Positions 1-11,121 of a stretch of DNA of 64,000 nt are shown piece after piece. The translations under genes and the position numbers were made by a program. Origin of the DNA: Blasia pusilla (Eukaryota > Marchantiophyta > Marchantiopsida > Blasiales); the NCBI GenBank assembly GCA_050084515.1, contig CM114271.1, positions 41,354,001 to 41,418,000 of the forward strand, written 5' to 3'. The notes under the pieces are model-generated. The model was not told where the DNA came from. It did not search any database and saw only the letters and a list, made by a program, of their open reading frames with translations. Every line of letters starts with the position of its first letter. The first letter of the stretch is position 1.

Positions 1-159
1 GTGGTCACAGTTTGTAGCCAAACTCCCTCGAGGCTCATTTTTGCGTGAGGAAGGTGGTCCTCCATCCCTACCCAAATCACATGGCCACGGTGGAAATGGG
101 CATGCACTCAATGAACATGTAAGTATCTTGAAACTTTATTCCCGAATATATTACGGCTT

Positions 160-793
160 CAACCCGTCGGACTCCCACGGGTTGATTCTTTAGTATTTAA
201 AAAAAAAATCATTAGCGAGATCATGATCAGTAACCCGTCGGAATCCGACGGGTTGCAAGAGAAAGACTTCCCTGCCGTATTTGCAATCCGTCGGACTTCC
301 ACGGATTGCATTTGACTTCCTTAATTGAGTTGTCTGGCAACTCGTCAGAGCCCAAAGGGTTGCACATACTCGAGTGGAGCCAACCCAATATGACTGCACC
401 TGCAACCCGTTGGAGTCCGACGTGTTGCATATTTGGTGGGAAAGGCCCTCGTTTGAGTGGCCTTGCAACCCGTCAGAGTCCGACGGATTGCATGGCCACC
501 CAAACAAGGAGTCATTCCTTAAAGATCATTCGAACCCGTCGGACTCTGACAGTTTGCAAAGCCCCTCAAACCAGCACCTTTCCTTCCCAATATGCAAGGT
601 GTCCGACTCCAACGAGTTGCAAGGGTAGTCATAATGGGTTGGCTACACTCGAGTATGTGCAACCGGTCGGACTCCCACGAGTCGCAAGAGTGGGGATGTC
701 TTGCAACCCGTCGGACTCCAACGGGTAACAAATCCATGCAAATCGGGACCTTTCGTACAGAATATGCAACCCGTCTGACTCCGACGGGACTTG
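160..793. repeat. Array of 11 imperfect palindromes nested in a larger inverted repeat
   Basis: Eleven copies of a 25-30 bp imperfect palindrome (consensus arms CAACCCGTCGGA and TCCGACGGGTTG) begin near 160, 231, 281, 337, 401, 463, 531, 593, 658, 701 and 764. Intervals between them are uneven, from about 15 to 50 bp. The intervals are not random. The one at 365-400 is the reverse complement of 622-657, and the one at 430-462 is the reverse complement of 560-592, so the block is mirror-symmetric about position 511. The centre carries a small hairpin (AAGGA/TCCTT). A worn twelfth unit lies at 963-989. No convincing protein is encoded. It could be a foldback element, a hairpin-RNA source or a recombination-prone satellite; I cannot choose. 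Confidence 0.85.
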
Positions 794-1475
794 GAAGAGA
801 GGGTATAAATTTTGATTAGGCCAAAATATAAGGAGGAAATAACCATTTAGGGTTGGTAGAGTCTCATGAAGGAAATGAAAATTGAGGATGGAGTTGCCAA
901 AATTAGTCTACGAAAATTGAAATGGACTTTGGTAAATAAGAGACCCTTAAAGTCATCCTTGAAACTCATTGGAGTCCCACACGTTGCAAGACATGAGAAG
1001 GGAAGCTAAGGCAAAGAAGCAACATCTCATGAAATCAGATCTTAATAAAGTATGGTTTGAATTCAATGGAGGAATGAGAGGGAACGCTTCTAATCTCATT
1101 TTTAGAAAGCAAGTGATCCATCTTTAGTATCCATTTATTATAGTTCTCCAATGAAGAAATTTCCTCCTTATGATACCTAAACCCTAAAATACCCTCATGC
1201 TTTAGTAAATCTGGCTTCCATAGAGAGTGATTTAAGCATGTCGAAATGGTCTTCACATTTTCAAATAAGTTTCTAGTCGGAAAAAATGATTATAGTTTGA
1301 GCCCCAACCCGGTTGACTAGTAACTCTCTTTTAAATATTTCTTCCATTTCAAGTATTGGAGAATATTAAAAAATAGAAGAAGGGTTTGAAGAGAGGTTAC
1401 GGATTTTTTCCTTTGCTTTGGAGAGAGACTCTACTCTCTTCATCTCTCCTACTAGAATACCAACCCCCGAGAGGC
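794..1475. other. No gene seen
   Basis: This interval has only short open frames. It contains one degenerate palindrome unit (963-989) and a short purine/pyrimidine stretch near 1420-1450. I see nothing else to annotate. Confidence 0.5.
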
Positions 1476-3394
1476 TGGCACATGGCATGTTTGACGCCAC
1501 CTCTTACTAGTGTTCCTCGATGACAATGGATGTGCCCCAGATGTATATAGATCAAGTGGATACTAGGTAGTGATAGATCCAGACTTGTGTTTGTGACATG
1601 GATGATAAGAAGGTAACTAACGATGAGGCCACATGAGCACCCGACCTTTTTGCTCTTAGCGTCCTCGAGATGTGTGTTATGATAGATAGAGAAAGATGGC
1701 TATCTTGAGTTTGAGGGATCTAACCAACAGCTAGGGGGGCGATGGGAGATATTTTATTACTCGATCATCTTGATGTTTGGATGCTATGAGTTAGTATGAT
1801 ATCTTGTCTGTTTCTGTGAGCATTTAGTGACGGTAATGTATGTTGTGCATCATGTTAGGATTTAGAGTATGTGCACAATAATTGTCTCGTCTTTTATGAT
1901 GGATCAACGAGTTCACTGTAAGATGCGTTCAAGGATATTGGAGGACAACCTCAAAAGATCAAGGATAACCTATTTAGGCCTCCGTAATCTGAAAGAGCGA
2001 GTTTTCCCTTTGTTTCAACTCGTTTGAGCTAAATAGAAAAACTTGTTATTTTGGGTAAGTTATTGTTATAAGTAGAGTTGAATTTCCATTTTGGGAAGTT
2101 TTCGTTTATCCCCTATAGTAGATCAAGAGCCAAGGAGGTGACTTGGCACCATAGGTTACTATGGAGAGTTTGGGATAGGGGAACGAGGTATACCCAAGGA
2201 GAGAGAGCTTTGGAGCTCATTCTCTTTTGTTGAACCTCTTGGCATGGGGCAGAGGAACTATGGTCCTTCTTGCCTGTGAGTTATCCAAGCCTCTCATTAG
2301 AAGAGTGGGTTTGGTTTGACATGAGAAAGACAAAGAGATGGATTTGTGAGCATATTGTGAAATATCATGATTTATTGGAGAAATTTTGGTACTCGATTGT
2401 CTCGATGTTTGGATATCATGAATAAGTATGGTATCTTGTGTTTATATGTATATTCAATAACAACGATGTATGTTGTGTAGTTGGCAATGTGCATGCGTCA
2501 CGACAAATGGATGACAAGAAGGCGATTGACAATGAAGCCACTTTAGCATTTGGCCTTTTGCTCTTAGCATCCTAGATATATGTGTCATAGTAGGTAGGGA
2601 TATATGGGTATTTAGAGTTAGAGGATCTAACCACCAACTAGGGGAATGATTGGAGATATTTTGGTATTCGATCATCTCAATGTTTAGGTGACTTTGAGTT
2701 AGTATGGCATCTTGTATGTTTGTGTATTGGGTGACAACGATATATAATGTGTTGTGATATGTATTTGCCGACAATTGTCACATGTTTTGGGATGGATTGA
2801 CGAGTTTATAGTAGGTTTACTTTGAGGATATTGGAGGAGAGCCTCAAGACATAAAAAAATAACATACTTAGGCCTCGCATAACTTGAGAGAGTAGGTTTC
2901 CCCTTCATTTCGGCTCGTTTGGAGCTAAATAGAGAAACTTAATTTTCCGGTAAGCTATCATTATGAATAGAGTTGAATTTCCAATTTGGAGAGTAGCCCT
3001 TGACCCCTATAGAAGGTCAAGAGCCAAGGAGGGGACTTGCGAGCATAGATTATGATGGAAAGAGCTTGGAAGAGGGAACAAGGTATACTCGAGGAGAAAG
3101 AACGTTGGAGCTCATTCTCTCTTTGTTGAACCTCTTGGCATGAGACGGAGGAGATATGGTCCTCCTTGCCTAGCCTCTCATTAGGAGAATGGGTTTGGTT
3201 TGACATAAGAGAGAGACATGGATTTATGTGCCCATTGAGAGAGATCTTGAATTGATCTTGGGGCGATTGGAGATATTTCTTTACTCAATCGTCTCGATGT
3301 TTACATGCCATGAGTTAGTATGGTATCTTGTATTTTTTTTTTGTGTATTCGGTAAAACGATGTATGTTGTGTAGCAATGTGTATGCACACGACA
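1476..3394 (+). mobile_element. Terminal-repeat and 3'-end fragments of the PHD-type Ty3/gypsy family
   Basis: Position 1476-1558 reads as the second half of a PHD finger (W-H-M-A-C ... W-M-C-P-R-C) with two stops. It is followed by a non-coding 3' region and a purine tract (AGGGGGGCGA). After that come two kinds of block. A segment of roughly 125-140 bp starting TGGAGATATTTT and ending CACGACA lies at 1743-1882, 2376-2505, 2651-2775 and 3268-3394. A segment of about 492 bp starting TGTC lies at 1883-2375 and 2776-3267. The order is 3' region, short block, long block, short block, 3' region, short block, long block, short block. The same blocks occur on the minus strand at 49937-50556. The short block starts TG, ends CA and follows a purine tract, so it may be a very short LTR with the long block as 5' leader. 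Alternatively the two together form one LTR of about 620 bp. Confidence 0.75.
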
Positions 3395-3399
3395 TCATA

Positions 3400-3910
3400 G
3401 CTAGGACTCGGCATCGGTCTCTATTGCTGTGGCTTGCACCACGTACTCATTTGATAGATGTCTTGGTTGAATCCTCACCACAACTTCATGTCGGGTGATA
3501 AATTAAGTAAGTCTTACTTGCTCCATCCAAGGATGTGTGTATCTTGAATGGGCAGTGCTCTACATCGGCCCTTGTTAGGTCCAATCTTGTAAACATCGCG
3601 TTCTCCAACATGAATGGTTTTGCTCCCAAATCCAACAAGAGCTACCTCCATCTGTGCAGCCCCACACATCCAACCATGATCCTCCATGTCCTTAGCTACT
3701 TCATATGAGATCAATGCCACTGATTTGGCATAAGATAATGTCAATGTCATTTTGGCAATCTGATGTTGCAATTTCTCTATTTACGCATCCATCCCAACCT
3801 CACACCTAAAGTCTCTCTGAACTTATCTAGGTGGCGGACCTCTACCTCCTCCACAAGCATATCCACCATCTCCATAAGCAAACCCAACTCCTCGTTTCCC
3901 TACAAGACCA
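3400..3910 (-). pseudogene. gag-protease fragment of the PHD-type Ty3/gypsy family
   Basis: The minus strand matches the gag to protease part of the better-preserved copy at 53600-54650. A shared sequence context around a D-x-GWMCG(A/V)A motif and a shared stretch (ILGWSK side, then RCRALPIQD) can be read. Relative to that copy, an internal segment is missing near 3640. The fragment abuts plus-strand terminal-repeat blocks of the same family, so an inversion or nested insertion must have occurred here. It has no intact reading frame. Confidence 0.65.
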
Positions 3911-3922
3911 ACAAGGAGCCGT

Positions 3923-3975
3923 AGGAAGAGAGGGAGAGAGGAGAGAGGAAAGAGGAAGAGGGGAAGAGAGGAAAA
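3923..3975. repeat. Polypurine tract (GGAAGA/GAGAG-rich)
   Basis: About 53 bases are almost all A and G on the plus strand. It is a low-complexity tract next to the gag fragment. I see no coding role. Confidence 0.8.
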
Positions 3976-4405
3976 TATTGTCAATCCAATTGCAAAGAGA
4001 TCACTTTTTTGGAGAGATGTTCTTGTGATTTGAAGAGAATTTCCTATAGGTTGAAGAGAGGGAGGATTTTGTTTTCATATTTTACATTTATGTTCCCTTT
4101 TCTTAGTCACTTCCTCAACATACTTTTTTCCTCTTCCCCACTATGGAAATCTTTCTTTATCCGAAAAGTTGCACCATACATGAAAGCTTGATCCTGTATC
4201 CAATCATCACTCAAGTATATAGTTACAAAATTGGAAACTTTATTGAAGCACAAATGTGGAACAATTCATTCTTTCAATCCAAGGTCTGAAAAAATATTAT
4301 GTTAAGCACACTGATGAAAGTTCAAGTTCATAGTGAACAACTTGGGATTTCCAAACTACACTATTAAACCTAATGTTGCATCCTCATAGTGGCTTGTTTA
4401 AGATA
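3976..4405. other. No gene seen
   Basis: The interval is AT-rich with short open frames only. Confidence 0.4.
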
Positions 4406-4700
4406 CTACGCACTTCCTTCACGGAAAAAAATCGGTTGGTGGATTCCTACACTTAGGGGTGACTCTCTTAAAGCTACGAGCAAAACATAATACATGTGCT
4501 TACAAGGGAAATACCTTTTCCCACTTGTCTCTCTTTGGACAAAGTCATCACACGAACATGTGAGAAAGCAACAAATGTATACAACATACATCTAAAAACA
4601 CTCCAATTTATGGTGTTATTGCTAACCCAATACATTCTTCCTATTCCATTCCCAACATGCACATCTCTTGCGACAATGACTTCCATGTTAGGCCGGAGAT
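4406..4700 (-). pseudogene. SWIM zinc-finger transposase fragment (MULE-like)
   Basis: Reading the minus strand, an upstream piece (VIVARDVHVGNGIGRMYWVS) runs into a SWIM-type zinc finger, C-S-C then P-C-K-H-M, spaced as CxCx(n)CxH. One frameshift separates the two parts. SWIM fingers sit near the C-terminus of Mutator-like and related plant transposases, downstream of the catalytic core. No catalytic region is recognisable upstream (4700-5100), so only the tail survives. A host SWIM protein is possible but less likely in this setting. Confidence 0.5.
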
Positions 4701-5119
4701 GATATGATTTGCTTTGCCCTCTCCACCGATGGTCTACACATTCTGTTTCTCTTCACTCCATTTCTTGTTTCAAAGCAGAAATAGTGGATTGAGATCACCC
4801 ATCTTTTCAAGATACAAGTTGATATCAATCTTAGGTTGGATCCAAATGCGAAGGACTTTGTAATCTAACGTGTTTTGAACTCCCTCCATCTACCAACCTA
4901 AACCTGCACTTACAAGGAATCAAGGATGTCCACATCATCCTGAGTACAATTGGAACTTATAGCAATGGGCCAAATTGTGGGGGTTATTCCTTGAGCTCCA
5001 ATGGCAAATGGGTAGGATTTTCTGAATGGGCATGATTCATTTGGACAAAAGAACTACATCAATTGATTCTGTCACGTCTTTACTCACTACCATAATTATT
5101 GCCATTGTCCGCCTATATT
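4701..5119. other. No gene seen; possible worn part of the SWIM element
   Basis: Minus-strand translation gives no recognisable domain. The stretch may be the decayed upstream part of the SWIM-finger element. Confidence 0.3.
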
Positions 5120-5675
5120 TTGGGCCTTGTTGGCACTCTTGCTGTCCACTTTGCCTTTGCAATAGCAATTAAAGGTGACCCTCAATCCATCTCTTACTAG
5201 TATACGTGCCTCAAGGATGCAAAAGTCATAGTTATTGATGAGAGTTAAATGTAGACATCCCGTTTGCTACAAATAGTTTCCATGAGGTTACATCAAGTGC
5301 CTCTATTGCCAAATTTAAATTTGTTCCCAAAAAGGCTTCTCATGTTGGTTGGTGACCTTTCTCAAGTGCCTCAAGTTTTCCGGCAGATCATATGGACTAT
5401 CTTCACCATTCTAAACTACCATAGACGAATATTATTTATCGGAAACCATGAGAAATACTTATGATCCTATCTTTATGAGATTCCTTTCACATGTAAGGCA
5501 TATAAGGCCAACACATCGTGATATAAATTCTCATTTGGGACATTGCTTCGTTGACGAAAATGATGTTGTCTACTTTTGGATGGGAATTCACAAATTACAC
5601 CATTGCTCTCACGTCCATCTCCTTAATATTATTTATCGTTACGAAAAAAATATTTTTTATAAAATGCCCGAATAA
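5120..5675 (+). pseudogene. PIF1-type helicase fragment, probably Helitron-derived
   Basis: Three helicase signatures follow each other on the plus strand: a piece reading L-x-x-A-K-V-I-V-I-D-E-S (Walker B region, 5205-5250); LMLVGDLSQVPQVF (the GD-x-x-Q motif, near 5345-5385); and the 'YDPIF..FL..VRHIRPTHRDIN..L' block typical of PIF1/Helitron helicases (5460-5530), followed by a late H-x-x-V-H-x-x-N motif. The Walker A part is missing, and there are stops and a frame change near 5450. Helitron Rep/helicase proteins are the usual source of such fragments in plants. No Rep domain or Helitron terminus was found, so the element type is inferred. Confidence 0.6.
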
Positions 5676-6056
5676 AAAATTAGTGATGAATTTTCTTGAA
5701 TTTATTTAAACTTGATTGATTAGTTACGATCTTTACGAATTCTCCATGTTTATGTTTCATGTAACCTACCTACCCACTTATAATTACTTTCTCCCCACCC
5801 GCACACTCTTAAACAAGACGATTGTCATAATAGATAGGAATGCTGACAGGGGATCCATTCGGGATAAAGTAATCGGAAACAACTAGATAGATGAAGCCGT
5901 GCAAAGAGGTGAGGCCAGAGAGTACGGACTACGGAGGCATCATCCTGATACTAAGTTAAGCGACTGAGTATTGAGCGACATATAGCACCACTCCGTATTT
6001 CTGCGAACGCAGGAAGTAAGCAACTAAGCAGGAAAAAGCGGAAACTTTTGCGCTGA
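5676..6056. other. No gene seen
   Basis: The interval is AT-rich and then mixed composition, with short open frames only. Confidence 0.4.
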
Positions 6057-6509
6057 TGTTTGCGAACCATCCAGAGTTTGTTGTGGACGGCATAAGGCCG
6101 TCATAGACAGGGTGATCAGTGGAGTGAATCCAGGACAAGCCTAATATAGTAGCCTTGGCGACGGAATTCCCATCGATCCTGCAGCCGCAGTATTATCTCG
6201 ACTCTTACAACCAGTGTGCGGCCTATGAGAGGTTCCTTCTGTCTCTTCTGGGCCGGTTTTGGCCCCGAATGGGAGCCATAAATGCTCTGTATTCTTTCTC
6301 TATTGTGAGGCCGAAGAGAGAGGGGTGGGACGGTAGTAACTATCACGGAGTTTGCGAACCATCCAGAGCAAGTTGTGGACGGCATCAGTGCCACGGTGGA
6401 TCCAGGACACTGCAGCCGAAGTATTATCTCGACTCTTAAACCTTGAGTGGCCTTTAAGAGGGGTGGGGAGGTAGTGGTTATCAAACACGTGTGGGGAGGT
6501 AGTGGTTAT
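6057..6509. repeat. Tandem duplication of a ~140-290 bp segment
   Basis: A segment beginning TTTGCGAACCATCCAGAG occurs at 6057 and again at 6349. Both copies then contain GTTGTGGACGGCAT, a 'GTGGATCCAGGACA'-like stretch and AGTATTATCTCGACTCTTA in the same order. A GTGGG(A/G)-GGTAGTGGTTAT block follows and is itself doubled at 6462 and 6491. Copy one is longer. Open frames across it change between copies, so I do not treat it as coding. Confidence 0.75.
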
Positions 6510-8297
6510 AAAAAACGTGGATAGACTAGATGGAAAGAAATCACATTTTCCGTCTGCAGAAGACTTTCTTTTGAGGTAAGGGACGTAATCAAACACGTGG
6601 ATAACTAGGTAAAGAGGAAAAAACCAGGGAGAACGTAAGCGTGTAAGCGCCGTAACGAGGAGAATGAATCTTAAAAAGTTTTAGCTGCAACTAAAATCAG
6701 AATAAAAATCTCACTAAAAATTGACCAAATAGCAGCCTGGTCATTTGCACAAGGCTTCCACCCAAGAAGTGAGGCCAGGAGCGAGACTCGGTCAGGGTCA
6801 ATTGCAGACCAGAGACAGCCAAAGTCTATGACAGAGGAGACCATTCCAAGAAAGAGCGTTTCCTCGTCGGAGGAAGAGAAGCGTCAACGCAGAGCCTAGG
6901 GCCCTAGACTCCGGTTCTTGGTCAGACCACTGGCTCTGTAGATCGTGACTTTCCACCCCTACATTTGCTGTGATCAATACCCGACAGAAGAACATTCCGT
7001 TCTTCCAAACTGTGTCCCTTCAGCAGTAATGGAACCTTTCCGAGAACGCATCGCCGATTCGCCGTCCGTTTGAGCCGAACTTGGCGTACGGACCTTCATT
7101 GAACGACGACGGTTAATTCTAGCCCGCAGTGCCGGAAACGAAGGATGGATAGATGCACTCAGACTTTAGCAGATCGATTTGGGACGAACGAATGGATGCC
7201 GCGTGTCAGGATCAGGATCTTCCAGTGAGAAGAAAGTTCTTTTCCCAAGACTTGATTAAAAAAAACTTATTATTCATCTCAGGAAATAACACCTAGTTTC
7301 CTTCAAAACTATCGAAATATTTTTCAATGATTAAATTTGAAAACGCCTCGTCAATAGAGTTCGTTACTTTCTTTTCATTCTTTTCTCTCCTGCTCTCAAA
7401 CCAAACAAAATGAACCCCAAGTTATATGATCGGTTTTCGGCTGCAACTGTCCGTTCTATGATCCTCCATGAAGCAGCAGCGCTGCAGCACTTGATGGTAG
7501 GAAATCGTTAATGCCCTGACTTCCGATGCAAGTGTCGTCTCTGTGCTAACGACTTCCTGAGGGGAATGAATGAGCTCACATCCTTCGATTTTCGATGGGT
7601 ACAAATGTCGAGGAGCAGTGATCGAACATTTCAACTGGGAGTGCAATTCCTACGAACACCATTTACGAAAGGAGAATATTTGCGAGACTAACTAAGTGTT
7701 AAGCGTGAACTCGCACTCGGATTTTTGGTCTTCAGGAATTGCTTATCCTGGATCATTTGGTGCCATCTGTAATCAAGCCCTCTGACAGAATACAGTCATA
7801 ATGACGCTTCTGAGATTGCCTGTCTTGATCGAGACAGTGTTATGCGGTCGATCGAGATAGCGGTCTTTGCATCGCCAGAAATTGAATGGGTCAGAGTTTG
7901 GGGCATGACATGCACACCGTTTGTAAAAGTTAACTTTAGCAGATGAGTACATCCTAGAAACTGTAGAGCTCGGACGATGGTCCACCTATCGTGGAAAGAA
8001 AAGAAATTATCGCTAAGTACTGTGGCACATGACCATATCTCTGTAGCTAGATGTGCTTCAGCTGGCCAAACCCGAGACAAATTGAGGACATCCACCCACA
8101 TCCACTCACAGAGCAAAGCACTGATCAAATGTCAGCTGACCCGGCTTTTGGATGTCCGGGTTAGCTTTGAATATAGACCGATCAGTCAATATCATATCTT
8201 TGGTGTTGAAGTTTGGTGTTGAAGTGTGGGACTGATGATGCTGTCCATAACTTCCTTAGGGTGTCTCAAACTAGTTTCGGACGTCCATGTCTGTATT
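6510..8297. other. No gene recognised
   Basis: GC content is moderate and several frames of 60-110 codons exist on both strands (for example minus 7796-8128). None shows a motif I recognise, and the frames overlap each other. A partial exon could be missed here. Confidence 0.35.
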
Positions 8298-8547
8298 AGG
8301 GCCACTCACTGCCGGAGTTGGGAGGGCCCTGGGAGTCGTGGCAACGGCAAATGAAGAAACGGGTACCTACACACGGCTCCCGTTTCCGGAACGGCAATTT
8401 TTAGGGACGTCTTTCGGACGATACCAATTTTTAAATTATTGTTTAAAAAATTTATTATTATTATTCAATAAAGTCCATTCGTGTGGACTACACGGGAATT
8501 TCCTCCGTCCCCGTATTTGTTCCCGTCGGGAGGAAATGAGTGGCCCT
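8298..8547. mobile_element. 250-bp MITE with 10-16 bp inverted ends
   Basis: The left end AGGGCCACTCACTGCC (8298-8313) mirrors the right end, whose reverse complement reads AGGGCCACTCATTTCC (14 of 16 identical). Both ends are flanked by ATT (or by TA if the first base is counted as target). The interior is non-coding. Size and structure fit a miniature inverted-repeat element. The superfamily is uncertain: the short duplication suggests Tc1/mariner or PIF/Harbinger rather than hAT. Confidence 0.7.
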
Positions 8548-9610
8548 ATTCCTTTTTACGGTTTTCTGCCCTGCCGTTGAGGCAGAGGCACACCCGGCTG
8601 CCTCGGGTAAAATGTAGAAAAACCAGAGGTAGTTCGGAACGTAACAGCAAGGACGTAAATTTTGGAAGTGGCAACTTACGAGACAGGATTTCGTAAGGAT
8701 GTCGCTACACCTACGTCGCGCTCTATGAGACGTCCGGTTGCATAGATCGTCACTTTGTCCTCCCTCCTTTGGAATCAGCTTTATCAGCTAAGGGTGCCGC
8801 GTCCACATGGTTGTTTAGGGTTACGCTCGGTCCGTGCCCACTCAGGCCCCCAGGTGACTCCAGTCACTCCACTACGACATGTCCTGTCTATGCTAGTAGT
8901 TACCATTAGTTATTGCTTTGGACCTAGTAGACTATCCCATTTCTTGAAGTTGGTTGACCTTGAAATCTATCTCGTTCCATCCATTGGTCTGTCAAGGGAT
9001 CTGTGAAGTGTGAATATCAGGATCCCAGTTTCTTGATCGCCGAAGGTCTGCACCGACTGCCCAGGACTTCCGTGTTGACAACAGTATCCATGGGCACAAA
9101 GTCGTGAGCGTAAGACCTATGAAAAAAGGAAAATAATTCCAATAAATTTGAAGAACTTTTGTTAGAATATAATCCGTGAAGTGACTAATGTTCCTCCACA
9201 GAAATTCAATTTTTATTTTATTTTTTTGAGTTTGTGTTTGCAAATCAATAGAACACTCCCCGTGAAAACCCTGGGGGCCAAAACCGGCCCGGCTATCCTC
9301 TCGCCCCGGCGACCGGGCCATGCTATCGCGCAGGACCGTCCCTCCTCGCGCGCGGGAACGGAGAAGGCCTATGATGGTTGTGGTGATTTACAGCTTGCCG
9401 CTTTTAAGGGGAAAGCTTCCTCAAGCTTCGTACACAAAGACTACGGTAACGGCACACAAGTCTTGTGACGTTTTGACTGGTCAGGTAGAGCATCTAAACC
9501 CGAGATTCCTAGACGTTGTGTTTTCCCGACACAGGGCTCCGCGGTGGCGATGTCCTTAACTTATCAAATGCCCTACTTTACTTGTGGTTGGACGTCCGTG
9601 AGGTGCGTAT
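8548..9610. other. No gene seen
   Basis: This is a mixed-composition interval with a GC-rich patch at 9265-9370. Open frames of 80-110 codons overlap on opposite strands and show no known motif. Confidence 0.35.
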
Positions 9611-9825
9611 CAATGCTCGGCAAGAACCGGCATTCTTTGTTAAAGAAGCCGGTTGAGAACGTGCGATTCCCGGTTCAAATCTGAAAGTTTTGGAAATTCT
9701 CGACGAGAAAAGTGAGTTTTCTTTGTTAAATTAAAAAAGACCGGCTAGAATGGAGAAATTGCCGACTACCTTGAGAGTTCTCTCGGAAAGCTACCGGTAT
9801 GCATAAAAATCCTTGCCGAGCACTG
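9611..9825. mobile_element. 215-bp hAT-type MITE with exact 8-bp target duplication
   Basis: The left end CAATGCTCGGCAAG and the reverse complement of the right end CAGTGCTCGGCAAG match at 13 of 14 positions. The element is flanked on both sides by GTGCGTAT (9603-9610 and 9826-9833), a perfect 8-bp duplication as made by hAT transposases. The interior is short and non-coding, so mobilisation must have depended on a transposase supplied elsewhere. Confidence 0.9.
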
Positions 9826-10297
9826 GTGCGTATCCACCTCCGGCTGACGGGATTCCACCATAAAAATAACTAGAATGATACCAGTCTTATGCACGTGCAT
9901 CCTTCTAGTTCTCGCCGGTGGACGGGCGACAGGAAAAGAATTTCTTGCACGCGGTCAAGTTTTGGGCTTTTCATTTGACTATTTATCACACGTGTAAGGA
10001 CGGACTAGCGAGAGAAAAACTTTTCTTCTCCGAGAGAAAAATGTTTTTGCACGAGTCTTTGGTCCTCCTTTGGTGTTAAATATTAAAAGTAAAGCAGAAT
10101 TTTAAATTACCTATCCAAAATATGTAATTGAATTTGTATGGAATTGTTGAATGGGATGAGTTCAATTATATACTATCCTATTCAATAAAATAGCAAAGGA
10201 TTCTATTGGCTAAGAAGGACATGTGACTAAAGAGGGGAGATATTTGAAAAATAAAGAGGCACTCTTCTATAATGATATAGATTTCTCATATCTAACA
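9826..10297. other. No gene seen
   Basis: The interval is AT-rich with no open frame of interest. Confidence 0.4.
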
Positions 10298-10437
10298 CTT
10301 GTAAACAACATAAGAACTTTCAACATGGGAGGAGGATATAAATTACTAACTTTGAAATCAGACCTAACTTGTAAACAACATAAGAACTTTCAACATGGGA
10401 GGAGGATATAAATTACGAACTTTGAAATCATACCTAA
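10298..10437. repeat. 70-bp tandem duplication
   Basis: Two adjacent 70-bp units begin with CTTGTAAACAACATAAG at 10298 and 10368. They differ at only a few positions, so the duplication is recent relative to the transposons nearby. Confidence 0.9.
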
Positions 10438-10895
10438 CCTTTTTGAGACACACTATTAGAAAAGCATAGGATAATTGTTAACCCTAGAAGCAATACAACT
10501 TGGCAGGGCGATCTATATTTGTAATTGAGGATTACTTCCATGATAACGCGTGGTATAAATCATGTCTCAAAAAAAAGTGATAACTAGTGTGTTGCCTTGA
10601 GCAGATGAGTTAGGCAAGGTGCAGGATACTCGGATGGAAGGTATGCCAATTGATTATGGAACAGGCCGGAAGTTGCGTTGAAGTTGCATTCTCACGGGCA
10701 GATGTAGAATGGGTGAGAGATACTGGTTTATGTGCAATGAAGTGTGTGGCAGCCTATTGTGGAAAAAATTTGCATTCGAACATTATAAGATTTTAAGATG
10801 AGTAGGATAGTCATTCAATTCACACGAACCACGACATCATAAAGGAGGTTGTGGCACAATTTCAACACATAGTGGCGCTAGGGACCACTCCACAT
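10438..10895. other. No gene seen
   Basis: Only short frames are present. The last 8 bases (10888-10895, CTCCACAT) are the left target duplication of the next element. Confidence 0.4.
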
Positions 10896-11121
10896 CAGGG
10901 TCCGGGGAGTTTTTTCGTGACAACGGGTACATTTCCGGTCTCTACAAAACCGAGCGGCAATTTTTGAAGATTTCGTCATTCCAGCCGGCTAAACAGATAC
11001 GAATACAAAACACACCCTCCCTGAACCCTCAGTTTTTAGCCGGTAAATGACAAACTGAATCGGAAATTCTCAAATTCTTCCGGCCAGCTCAACACCTAAC
11101 GCCGGTTCTCCCCGGACATTG
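10896..11121. mobile_element. 226-bp hAT-type MITE related to the large hAT element
   Basis: The left end is CAGGGTCCGGGGAG and the reverse complement of the right end is CAATGTCCGGGGAG (12 of 14 identical). Perfect 8-bp duplications CTCCACAT flank it (10888-10895 and 11122-11129). Both ends resemble those of the 4.6-kb hAT element at 11893-16512, and the subterminal right 60 bp of the two also align (shared GAATCGG-AATT-TC block). It is best read as a non-autonomous deletion derivative or cousin of that element. Confidence 0.9.

Noticed and set aside
160-793. CRISPR-like look of regularly repeated short units
   Set aside because: Units are palindromic and diverged, intervals vary from about 15 to 50 bp and are inverted copies of each other, and the genome is a plant's. 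No cas gene is present.
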